Source: Planctomycetaceae bacterium (lineage in GTDB: Bacteria; Planctomycetota; Planctomycetia; Planctomycetales; Planctomycetaceae). From it: a stretch of DNA of 5,490 nt. The first letter of the stretch is position 1. Each line of letters opens with the position of its first letter. This document shows, piece after piece, positions 1-5,490 of this stretch. The position numbers were made by a program, and so were the translations under genes. The notes beneath the pieces were generated by a model that searched no databases, was not told the origin of the DNA, and saw only the letters and a program-made list of their open reading frames with translations. The stretch lies in the NCBI GenBank assembly GCA_020426065.1, contig JAGQQT010000301.1:1-5490 (forward strand), given 5' to 3'.

Positions 1-443
1 ACAATCGGGATCTGCAGGAAGACAAGATTCCTGTATTTGATGCCTATGATACCGTCAGGAGTTGCCTGGAGCTGGCAGCCGTGATTGTGGAAACCTCGGA
101 ATTGAATCGGGAGCGAATTGCGGGTCGACTGGAAGAGGGTTTTCTCGATGCAACCACGCTCATGGAATACCTGATCAAGAAAGGTGTCCCCATGCGGACG
201 GGACACGAAACCGTGGGAACGCTGGTGGCATTGTGTGAGAAAGAAGGCAAGCGGCTGGCGGAGCTATCGCTGGAGCAGTTCCAGCAGGCCTGTGCCCAGA
301 TTGAACAGGATGTGTATGACATCCTGGGAGTAAAGAATGCAATCCAGGCTTTTGTCAGTGAAGGTTCTGGTGGTCCGGGGCCGGTCTCTGAGCAGGTCAA
401 ACTGTGGCGGGAGCGGATTGCTGCACGTCAGACGGAAAGCTGA
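1..443 (+). CDS. argH: Argininosuccinate lyase, C-terminal part (5' end outside window)
   Basis: This is the C-terminal 146 residues of argininosuccinate lyase, the cytoplasmic enzyme that splits argininosuccinate into arginine and fumarate in the last step of arginine synthesis. The reading frame is open from the left edge (first full codon at position 3) to a TGA at 441-443. The fragment begins with NRDLQEDK, a stretch typical of ArgH shortly after the GSSxMPxKxN signature, which would lie just outside the window. Further on, [17 protein letters not shown] (fragment residues 47-63) followed by HETVG matches the ArgH C-terminal domain, as does the Gly/Pro-rich [11 protein letters not shown] near the end. 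Since the family is about 460 residues long, roughly one third is visible. No frameshift is seen. The active-site signature cannot be checked here. truA follows after 8 bases in the same direction, which suggests cotranscription. Confidence 0.93.
   Translation, partial: NRDLQEDKIPVFDAYDTVRSCLELAAVIVETSELNRERIAGRLEEGFLDATTLMEYLIKKGVPMRTGHETVGTLVALCEKEGKRLAELSLEQFQQACAQIEQDVYDILGVKNAIQAFVSEGSGGPGPVSEQVKLWRERIAARQTES
434..439 (+). promoter_or_regulatory. Weak ribosome binding site of truA
   Basis: GGAAAG, inside the last codons of argH, ends 12 bases before the ATG at 452. The match to the Shine-Dalgarno core is incomplete and the spacing is long, so initiation may partly depend on ribosomes finishing argH (translational coupling across the 8-base gap). 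It supports the 452 start only modestly. Confidence 0.35.
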
Positions 444-451
444 ACTGGTCG

Positions 452-1282
452 ATGTCGAGTCGTAATATCCGTCTGCTGATCGCCTATGATGGTTCGCCTT
501 ATGCGGGCTGGCAGGTGCAACCGGATAAACCAACAGTCCAGCAGCAGATTGAACAGGCCATCGCAACCGTTACCCGGGAGCATTGCCGGCTCGCTTGTGC
601 GGGACGGACCGATACCGGAGTGCATGCCATCGGCCAGGTGGCCAGTTTCCGCACGCACTCTTCCATCCCGATTGAACGCTTTCCGCTGGCCATCCAGTCC
701 CAGTTGCCCGAGTCGATCATTATCCGGAGTGCGAAAGAGGTGCCGGAGGATTTTCATGCCGGGCACAGTTCCCTCTGGAAGCTGTATCGATATGTCATAT
801 TGAATGATCGCCATCCCCGACCGCATCTCAGAAACTTTGTCACCCGCGTGGGGGACAAACTCGATGTGTGTGCGATGGATGCGGCGGCTCAGCAATTGAT
901 CGGCAGGCATGATTTCCGCTCCTTCGAATCCCATTATCCGAACAAGGCCACCAGTGTGCGGACGGTGCATTACTGCCGGGTGAGAAGACAACCGGAGTGG
1001 ACTGTTGTTCCGGGGCGTCAGCCGTTTTCTGAATCTGCGGCTGCAGAGCCGTTTGTCGTTCTCGATATTGCTGCCGACGGCTTTTTGTACAACATGGTCA
1101 GAGCGATCACAGGAACATTGCTGCAGGTCGGGATCGGAGCCTGGCAGCCAGAGCAGGTTGCTGAAATCGTTCAGGCTCAGGATCGAAAACTGGCCGGGCC
1201 AACTGCACTGCCCAATGGGCTCTACCTGATGCATGTCGAATACGAACGCCCCTTTTCTGTGGAGCAGGCGGAAAGCCTGTGA
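452..1282 (+). CDS. truA: tRNA pseudouridine(38-40) synthase TruA
   Basis: TruA converts uridines 38, 39 and 40 in the anticodon stem-loop of many tRNAs to pseudouridine; it acts in the cytoplasm as a dimer. The 276-residue product is close to the usual length (about 270 in E. coli). The catalytic motif GRTDTGVHA carries the nucleophilic aspartate at residue 54. FHAGHSSLWKLYRY (101-114) matches the conserved FHARFSATxxxYRY block, with the first Tyr (112) exactly 58 residues after the Asp, as in E. coli D60/Y118. FLYNMVRAITG (211-221) supplies the conserved Arg217, and GLYLMHVEY closes the fold. A segment at about 178-199 is longer than in E. coli and looks like a loop insertion. The ATG at 452 is chosen because the protein then begins directly with the expected IRLLIAYDGSPYAGW strand. 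A GTG at 404 would overlap argH by 40 bases and add an unrelated leader. Probably in an operon with argH. Confidence 0.96.
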   Translation: MSSRNIRLLIAYDGSPYAGWQVQPDKPTVQQQIEQAIATVTREHCRLACAGRTDTGVHAIGQVASFRTHSSIPIERFPLAIQSQLPESIIIRSAKEVPEDFHAGHSSLWKLYRYVILNDRHPRPHLRNFVTRVGDKLDVCAMDAAAQQLIGRHDFRSFESHYPNKATSVRTVHYCRVRRQPEWTVVPGRQPFSESAAAEPFVVLDIAADGFLYNMVRAITGTLLQVGIGAWQPEQVAEIVQAQDRKLAGPTALPNGLYLMHVEYERPFSVEQAESL

Positions 1283-1300
1283 GCGTTCCGGCTGAAGATT

Positions 1301-1334
1301 CAGAGCAGGTTTGGTAAGCTGATTCGAACCTCTG
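1301..1334 (+). other. Weak hairpin between truA and the oxidoreductase gene
   Basis: CAGAG-CA-GGTT at 1301-1311 can pair with AACCTCTG at 1327-1334, giving an 8-9 bp stem with a two-base bulge and a 15-base loop. No T-run follows, so it is not a standard intrinsic terminator. It lies in the 78-base gap after truA and ends 11 bases before the AGGAG of the next gene, so it could affect termination, mRNA stability or leader folding, or be chance. No convincing -35/-10 promoter was recognised in this gap by eye. Confidence 0.25.
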
Positions 1335-1345
1335 GAACCCATTTC

Positions 1346-1350
1346 AGGAG
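1346..1350 (+). promoter_or_regulatory. Ribosome binding site of the FAD oxidoreductase gene
   Basis: AGGAG lies 10 bases before the ATG at 1361 and 16 bases before a second in-frame ATG at 1367. The spacing favours 1361 as the start, giving a signal peptide that begins MRMPSLRL. Confidence 0.65.
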
Positions 1351-1360
1351 AGTCTCGAAG

Positions 1361-4033
1361 ATGCGGATGCCCTCTCTGCGATTGACTACATTTCTGGTCG
1401 CACCGTTTTTCCTACTGTTGAGTTTGTGGATCGGGACTTGCCGGGCCGAAGTCAAAACGGAGCAGTGTGATCTGCTGATTGTCGGGGCCACCGAATCCGG
1501 CTGGGCCGCTGCTATCCAGGCCGCCCGCATGGGTGTGAAGCGGATTGTGATTGTGCACGATGGAGTCTGGTTTGGTGGTCAGTACACCGAACAGGCCCTG
1601 GTTTGTGTTGACGAAAACAAGGGAATGGACAATGTCGGCTGGGGTGTCGACTGGCATCCGATGAAACGCAGCTTCCACCGCTCTGGCCTGTTCAAGGAGT
1701 TGATGGATCGCATTGAAGCTGTCAATCTTGAGCATTACGGCTCGGTCATGCCGGGGCTGCCGTTTCACGGGCCTTCCACCTTTCGGCCCGCTGAAGCAGA
1801 AGCCGTGTTTCGCGCGATGATCATGCCTTATGTAGATTCCGGACAGATTCAGCTGTACTGGAATCGGATCGCCGTGAAAGCCGATGTGAATCGTGATCTG
1901 CCTCGAAAACGGATTGAAGGGGTCTGGTTTGCGGCTCAGGAAGGAGCAGAACCAGACCTGCATATCGCTGCTCCCTGGACGATTGATGCTTCGGACTGGG
2001 GTGATGTGATTCAGGTCGCGGGAGTTGAGTGCGAAGCGGGGCCGGATCCCCCCTCCCGCTACGGTGAGCCCAGCGCGCCGACAGACTTTCCAGCGAACGA
2101 GATGAATCCGATAACCTGGGCAATGATTGTCGAAGAAGTGGAAGGAGCAGTGGCGATTCCCCGGCCCGAGAACTTTGATGATCGCAACTTTCCCCGGGCC
2201 ACACACGTTTCCCGCGAGACCTTCAAGAATCTGCACTGGGATGTTCCCAATCCGGGGCAGGGTTCCATTCCGCACTGGCCTGCAGCGGGAGATGAAGCAC
2301 GCCGGCAACTCACCGTTTATTCGGTGCGTCGGATTGTGGAAGGAGAGATCAGCAAAGATGGACGGACTTCGATTCTGCTCAATTACATGAATGGTCAGGA
2401 TTATCCGCTTGAACGATTACCGCAACGGGTTGTTGAGGCTCTGGAGTTGACGGAGCCGGGGGCCTCCGGGAAGAACATCGCCCTGATGACTCGGGCCCAG
2501 CGGCAGATTGTCTTTGACGATGCCAAACAGCATTCACTGGGTGTGCTGTATCATCTGCAGAACTTTGTGCATGAGCGGGTAGAGGATCGTAAGAATTCCT
2601 TCCGCAATTTTGAATTGAGCCGGGAATTTGGAACTCCGGATCGACTTCCTCCCAAGCCTTACATCCGGGAATCGCTGCGGCTCAAGGCTCAATACATGAT
2701 GCGGGAGCAGGATGGGCGGAATCGGGATGGAGAAACCAAGAATTCGGCTCGACCCCGCTTTGCTCATGTCATGTATCCGGATGGATTGTTTGCCTGGCAG
2801 TTTCATTATGACTTTCATCGGACCGGACGGACTTACCTTGAGGAGGAAGGAACTTCCGGACCCTGGATCGATTATCACAAGCCGAACCGTCACACCAGTT
2901 TCATCAGTGACCGATCCTTGTTCCCGCTGAGAAGTCTGGTTCCTGTGGCGACGGATGGTTTGATTGGATCTCAGGGGAATGTTGGTTTCAGCAGTATTGT
3001 CAGTGCGGCGATTCGACTGCATGATCAGCGTGTTCATCTGGGGCAGGCCGCCGGAGCCATTGCTGCGGTGGCATTGGAGACGGGCATTCCTCCTCACGAA
3101 TTCGCTTACCGACAAAGTTGTCTGGAGCAGGTGCGGGAAGGTTTGTGCGGCGATTCCACAATCGGTTTGCCGCTGCTCATCTGGCCGTTCCGGGATCTCC
3201 CGGCAGAGCACACTGCCTTCGTCGCGATCAATCGTCTGGCTGCATTGGGTCTGCTTCCATTGGGAAGCCGGGATGTTGATTTCCATCCCGATGATCTTGC
3301 CGCAACCACCTGGCGAGCGGATGTGCTGCAGCGTTGTGGATTGAGTCATCTCGTCCTTCCCGCTGACCTCTCTCGGGGAGAATTGTGCCAGGCCTGCTGG
3401 AAACAGATTTCGCAGCGAGGTTTCCAGGAATTCGAACATCAGCGAAACAGTCCCACCGATGCGGATGGGGATGGAATTCCGGATCTGGACGATGCGTTGC
3501 TGTGGACACCCAATGATCCGATCACGTTTCAAATCGAAATTGTAAAGCAGCCACCCGCAAGCGATGGTGTGCCCAGTCTGAGCGATAACGATCTGCAACG
3601 ATTCGATTTTGGCAGCTCATCCAGAAAGCTGTCAGAACGTTTTATGCGGGATGCCGGTCAGCCCTATCAGCAGCAGCGTGGATATGGCTGGTTGAATGAC
3701 CTGAGTCGGAATATCAGGGTCCGGAACCAGATCTCCGGACCGGGGGATGATTTTGTCTTCACCCGCACCCAAGATACCTGGGAGGTGGATCTGGCCAATG
3801 GATCCTATCAGATCGTGCTTTGCGTGGGAGATGCTGGTCACGAACAGAATCAGCAGTCGGTCAACGTGGAGGGAGAGCAGATTATCGACCGAACATCCAC
3901 GCTGGCTGGTATGTTCCTGGAATTGGAGACCACGGTGAAAGTCTCTGACGGCCGCCTGACAATCCAGATTGGCTCCGGAGAATCCGAATCCAACACCTGC
4001 CTCAACTGGTTGTTGATTCGGCCTGCACCATAA
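1361..4033 (+). CDS. Exported FAD-dependent oxidoreductase with modular C-terminal tail
   Basis: An 890-residue member of the FAD_oxidored type (PF12831-like) flavoprotein family, common in planctomycetes; the substrate is unknown. Residues 1-29 form a Sec-type signal peptide (basic start, hydrophobic FLVAPFFLLLSLW, likely cleavage after CRA29) without a twin-arginine motif. The nucleotide-binding start is at 37-55: LLIVGATESGWAAAIQAAR, GxTxxG in place of GxGxxG. It is followed by WFGGQYTE (70-77), comparable to the LGGxxTE segment of the family. DASDWGD (209-215) and GQAAGAIAAV (561-570) are further family-like blocks, the latter closing the FAD domain. The tail differs from a bare enzyme: an S-layer-homology-like stretch (about 610-660), an aspartate-rich motif DADGDGIPDLDD (700-711), and a beta-rich domain (about 748-886) with FDFG, GYGW and a final LNWLLI, resembling carbohydrate-binding sandwiches of secreted polysaccharide enzymes. 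The frame is intact throughout. Family membership is fairly sure; the tail modules are inferred by eye, and any role in glycan or cell-surface chemistry is inference. Confidence 0.88.
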   Translation: MRMPSLRLTTFLVAPFFLLLSLWIGTCRAEVKTEQCDLLIVGATESGWAAAIQAARMGVKRIVIVHDGVWFGGQYTEQALVCVDENKGMDNVGWGVDWHPMKRSFHRSGLFKELMDRIEAVNLEHYGSVMPGLPFHGPSTFRPAEAEAVFRAMIMPYVDSGQIQLYWNRIAVKADVNRDLPRKRIEGVWFAAQEGAEPDLHIAAPWTIDASDWGDVIQVAGVECEAGPDPPSRYGEPSAPTDFPANEMNPITWAMIVEEVEGAVAIPRPENFDDRNFPRATHVSRETFKNLHWDVPNPGQGSIPHWPAAGDEARRQLTVYSVRRIVEGEISKDGRTSILLNYMNGQDYPLERLPQRVVEALELTEPGASGKNIALMTRAQRQIVFDDAKQHSLGVLYHLQNFVHERVEDRKNSFRNFELSREFGTPDRLPPKPYIRESLRLKAQYMMREQDGRNRDGETKNSARPRFAHVMYPDGLFAWQFHYDFHRTGRTYLEEEGTSGPWIDYHKPNRHTSFISDRSLFPLRSLVPVATDGLIGSQGNVGFSSIVSAAIRLHDQRVHLGQAAGAIAAVALETGIPPHEFAYRQSCLEQVREGLCGDSTIGLPLLIWPFRDLPAEHTAFVAINRLAALGLLPLGSRDVDFHPDDLAATTWRADVLQRCGLSHLVLPADLSRGELCQACWKQISQRGFQEFEHQRNSPTDADGDGIPDLDDALLWTPNDPITFQIEIVKQPPASDGVPSLSDNDLQRFDFGSSSRKLSERFMRDAGQPYQQQRGYGWLNDLSRNIRVRNQISGPGDDFVFTRTQDTWEVDLANGSYQIVLCVGDAGHEQNQQSVNVEGEQIIDRTSTLAGMFLELETTVKVSDGRLTIQIGSGESESNTCLNWLLIRPAP
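3188..3340 (+). other. S-layer-homology-like segment within the oxidoreductase
   Basis: Residues 610-660 begin FRDLPAEHTAFVAINRLAAL and continue with GLLPLG, then FHPDDLAATTWRADVLQRCG. This follows the SLH plan: an F-x-D-[VL]-P start, a helix with A-I-x-x-L, a G-[IL]-[IL] turn, an F-x-P-[DN] block and a T-x-R-[AE] helix. SLH modules usually bind cell-wall polymers in groups of three; only one copy is seen here. It may serve as a spacer or an internal fold and not as an anchor. The assignment rests on pattern reading only. Confidence 0.5.
3458..3493 (+). other. Calcium-type DxDxDGxxDxxD motif within the oxidoreductase
   Basis: Residues 700-711 (DADGDGIPDLDD) match DxDxDGxxDxxD, with Asp at 700, 702, 704, 708 and 711 and Gly at 705. 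This is the calcium-binding loop pattern of thrombospondin type 3 repeats and related secreted-protein linkers. It sits between the SLH-like segment and the C-terminal beta-sandwich and probably rigidifies the linker with Ca2+. Only a single copy is present. Confidence 0.6.
3602..4018 (+). other. C-terminal carbohydrate-binding-like beta-sandwich within the oxidoreductase
   Basis: Residues 748-886 start with FDFG, have GYGW at 774-777, then WEVDLANGSYQIVLCVGD (807-824), VNVEGEQI (834-841), VKVSDGRLTIQIGSG (859-873) and LNWLLI (881-886). This order (FDFG, GYGW, D-L-x-N-G-x-Y, V-x-V-x-G, V-x-D-G-x-L, L-N-x-L-x-I) is the layout of malectin/galactose-binding-like modules attached to secreted esterases and polysaccharide lyases. 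The ligand cannot be told from sequence. Confidence 0.6.
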
Positions 4034-4038
4034 ACACT

Positions 4039-5460
4039 TCAATCAACCGGAGCGTAGAAGTGCTCTCCACGGCGGGCCGCTTCGAGCGCTTCGGTGGTGT
4101 CGACAGGGATTCCCGGATCCTGCTGGGATTCCATCCAGCGGTCCAGCTCGGCGGAAAGTTCTTTCCGTTTCTGCTGGAGTGCGGCGTTCTCGATCTGGTT
4201 ATCCATTTCATAGGGATCGGAGAGCGTGGAATAGAGTTGTTCGGCAGGTCGCAGCATATAGCGGGAGATCAACCCATAGGTGCGGGCATCCTGTTCGGAA
4301 TGGAACATCCAGGTTCCCCAGTAAGGGTTGTTCAATTCACCCCGCCCCTGTCGGCCCATCAGGTGTTTTTCAATGTAGAGAGCACCGGGGGTCAGGTTGC
4401 GAATGTAACGATATTCTCCATCACTGACGGATCGGATGGGATAAGCCGGGCCCTCCGGAAGATTATTGTGAATGCCGTAAACATACTGGCGGTGTTTGTC
4501 GGTTGCTCCGGAAAGCACTTTGGCAAAGCTCGTTCCATCGACTCGGGAAACAGGTTCGCCGCCCGCCAGGTCGAGTAGAGTGGGCACGACATCCGCGTAC
4601 TGCACGAGAGCATCGGTCCTTTTCCCGGCGGGAATTTTTCCAGGCCAGCGTGCCATCAGAGCGGTGTGGACGCCGGTGTTCCAGTTGGTCCACTTGCAAC
4701 CGGGAAACTGGGAACCCTGCTCAGAGGTAAACAGAACCAGTGTGTTCTCCCGGAGTGAGAGCTGATCCACAAGGGAGAGGATTTCTCCGACCTGACCATC
4801 CATGTACGTGATCTCGGCCAGGTAACGGCCGAAGTCGGAGCGGGTCGCTGGCGTGTCGGCAATGTTCGGAGGAAGTTCAATCGATTGCGGAGGATACCTG
4901 GAGGCATCTCCCATCACCCAGGGAACATGAGGTTCCACCAGAGCGACCACCAGGCAGAAGGGAGATTGTTCACGAGACATGAATTCCCGAATCGCCGCAA
5001 CATCATGCTGCTGTGTCGGATTCCGCACGCAGTTCGGATCAAAACCATCCAGGTTTTCAAAAGGAAAGACGGAATCCGGTTTGACATGCACTTTACCGCT
5101 GATGCCCACGCGGTATCCGAGAGGAGACAGGTGATGGGGCAGGCTTTTGATCCCCGGTCGGGAAGCGGAGTGGTTCCACGCCGATCCGTTGCCGAGCGGA
5201 TATCGCCCCGTAAACAGTTCGGACCGGCAGGGCTGGCACATGGCCGAAGCCAGAAAAGCCCGATTAAAAACCAGCCCTTCCCCCGCGAATTCCTGCAGAT
5301 GGGGAGTGACCGCATTTTTGCCACCGTAAATGGGCAAATCATTATAGGTGCAGTCATCCGCCATAATGATCAGAAAATTGGGACGCTCTGCTGCTGCGAA
5401 GGCGGATTGTGTTCCCCCCATCCAAAAAGCCAGCAGGCAGAATAAAAATCGTCTGATCAT
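4039..5460 (-). CDS. Exported type I sulfatase (formylglycine-dependent)
   Basis: A 473-residue arylsulfatase-superfamily enzyme that would hydrolyse sulfate esters, probably on polysaccharides, outside the cytoplasm. A signal peptide covers residues 1-22 or 1-24 (MIRR, a hydrophobic core, then AFA|AA). Visible active-site residues are Asp35-Asp36 (metal, in MADD), Cys75 in CQPCR followed by SELFTGR (the residue converted to formylglycine), Arg79, Lys123 and His125 in SGKVH, His178 in EPHVPW, Glu247-Gln248 in TSEQG at the place of the usual Asp-His/Asn metal pair, and Lys256. The C-terminal LYSTLSDPYEMDNQ matches the LYDLxxDPxExxN end segment of the family, so the gene is full length. Two points are unusual: Cys at the Ser position of CxPSR, and SEQG in place of SD(H/N)G. 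The local context AMCQPCRSELFTGRYPLGNG recalls the sulfatase subgroup with CxPTR and YPVxxGAYPNH. No formylglycine-generating enzyme gene is in the window. The exact substrate is unknown. Confidence 0.94.
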   Translation of the reverse strand: MIRRFLFCLLAFWMGGTQSAFAAAERPNFLIIMADDCTYNDLPIYGGKNAVTPHLQEFAGEGLVFNRAFLASAMCQPCRSELFTGRYPLGNGSAWNHSASRPGIKSLPHHLSPLGYRVGISGKVHVKPDSVFPFENLDGFDPNCVRNPTQQHDVAAIREFMSREQSPFCLVVALVEPHVPWVMGDASRYPPQSIELPPNIADTPATRSDFGRYLAEITYMDGQVGEILSLVDQLSLRENTLVLFTSEQGSQFPGCKWTNWNTGVHTALMARWPGKIPAGKRTDALVQYADVVPTLLDLAGGEPVSRVDGTSFAKVLSGATDKHRQYVYGIHNNLPEGPAYPIRSVSDGEYRYIRNLTPGALYIEKHLMGRQGRGELNNPYWGTWMFHSEQDARTYGLISRYMLRPAEQLYSTLSDPYEMDNQIENAALQQKRKELSAELDRWMESQQDPGIPVDTTEALEAARRGEHFYAPVD

Positions 5461-5468
5461 GAACTGGT

Positions 5469-5472
5469 TCCT
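5469..5472 (-). promoter_or_regulatory. Ribosome binding site of the sulfatase gene
   Basis: On the minus strand AGGA lies 8 bases before the ATG at 5460, a standard spacing. It supports this start, which gives a full signal peptide, over the downstream Met14, which would cut the signal peptide in half. The promoter must lie beyond 5490. Confidence 0.6.
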
Positions 5473-5490
5473 GAATTCTGTCAGCGCAGA

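Noticed and set aside
404..451. Upstream GTG start for truA
   Set aside because: It would overlap argH by 40 bases and add 16 residues ([11 protein letters not shown]...) that do not belong to the TruA fold; the ATG at 452 places the conserved N-terminal strand correctly.
1321..1340. tRNA-like T-arm (GGTTCGAATC on the minus strand)
   Set aside because: The T-stem does not pair beyond the first base pair and no acceptor, D or anticodon arm can be drawn around it.
428..1342. Long open frame on the minus strand opposite truA
   Set aside because: It shows no recognisable domain and lies wholly against a gene with clear TruA catalytic motifs; it is a by-product of the coding strand's composition.
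1430..1447. Lipoprotein signal at Cys27 of the oxidoreductase
   Set aside because: The residues before the Cys are I-G-T, which do not fit a lipobox (typically L-[AS]-[GA]-C); ordinary cleavage after CRA29 fits better.
1412..2308. Open frame on the minus strand opposite the N-terminal half of the oxidoreductase
   Set aside because: Its composition (rich in Pro, Arg, His and Gly without pattern) is that of an antisense shadow; no motif was seen.
2534..3598. Long open frame on the minus strand opposite the oxidoreductase gene
   Set aside because: No family motif or convincing start was found, and the plus strand carries a continuous 890-residue protein with recognisable blocks.
4012..4047. 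Bidirectional terminator at the convergent junction
   Set aside because: The only stem is 7 bp, AT-rich, with a 22-base loop and no flanking T-tract.
4060..4578. Plus-strand open frame opposite the sulfatase 3' end
   Set aside because: It is antisense to conserved sulfatase segments such as the LYSTLSDPYE end block and has no recognisable features of its own.

Overview
The window most likely comes from a planctomycete, probably of the Planctomycetales/Gimesia-Rubinisphaera type. This rests on three observations: two ordinary housekeeping genes sit next to large secreted enzymes of classes that are strongly expanded in planctomycetes (a type I sulfatase and a very large secreted FAD-dependent oxidoreductase); base composition looks moderately GC-rich; and coding is dense with short gaps. 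Verrucomicrobiota or Lentisphaerota cannot be excluded from sequence reading alone, and I do not assign a species.

Layout: (1) Positions 1-443 (+) hold the last third of argH, argininosuccinate lyase, cut by the left window edge. (2) Positions 452-1282 (+) hold truA, tRNA pseudouridine synthase A, starting 8 bases after the argH stop and probably cotranscribed with it. (3) After a 78-base gap containing a weak hairpin and a good ribosome binding site, positions 1361-4033 (+) encode an 890-residue exported FAD-dependent oxidoreductase. Its C-terminal third looks like an assembly of accessory modules: an S-layer-homology-like segment, a calcium-type aspartate-rich motif, and a beta-sandwich resembling carbohydrate-binding modules. 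(4) Positions 4039-5460 (-) encode a complete exported sulfatase in convergent orientation, its stop only 5 bases from the oxidoreductase stop. Its ribosome binding site is visible at the right edge, but its promoter lies outside the window.

How the parts relate: argH and truA belong to arginine synthesis and tRNA modification and have no obvious link to the rest. The oxidoreductase and the sulfatase are both predicted to leave the cytoplasm, and their families recur in planctomycete loci thought to process sulfated polysaccharides. A shared role is therefore plausible, but they are convergent and not in one operon. I found no RNA genes, CRISPR arrays, insertion sequences or defence systems. 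The points most worth a second look are the modular tail and non-canonical nucleotide-binding motif of the oxidoreductase, and the CxPCR active-site motif with SEQG metal site of the sulfatase.
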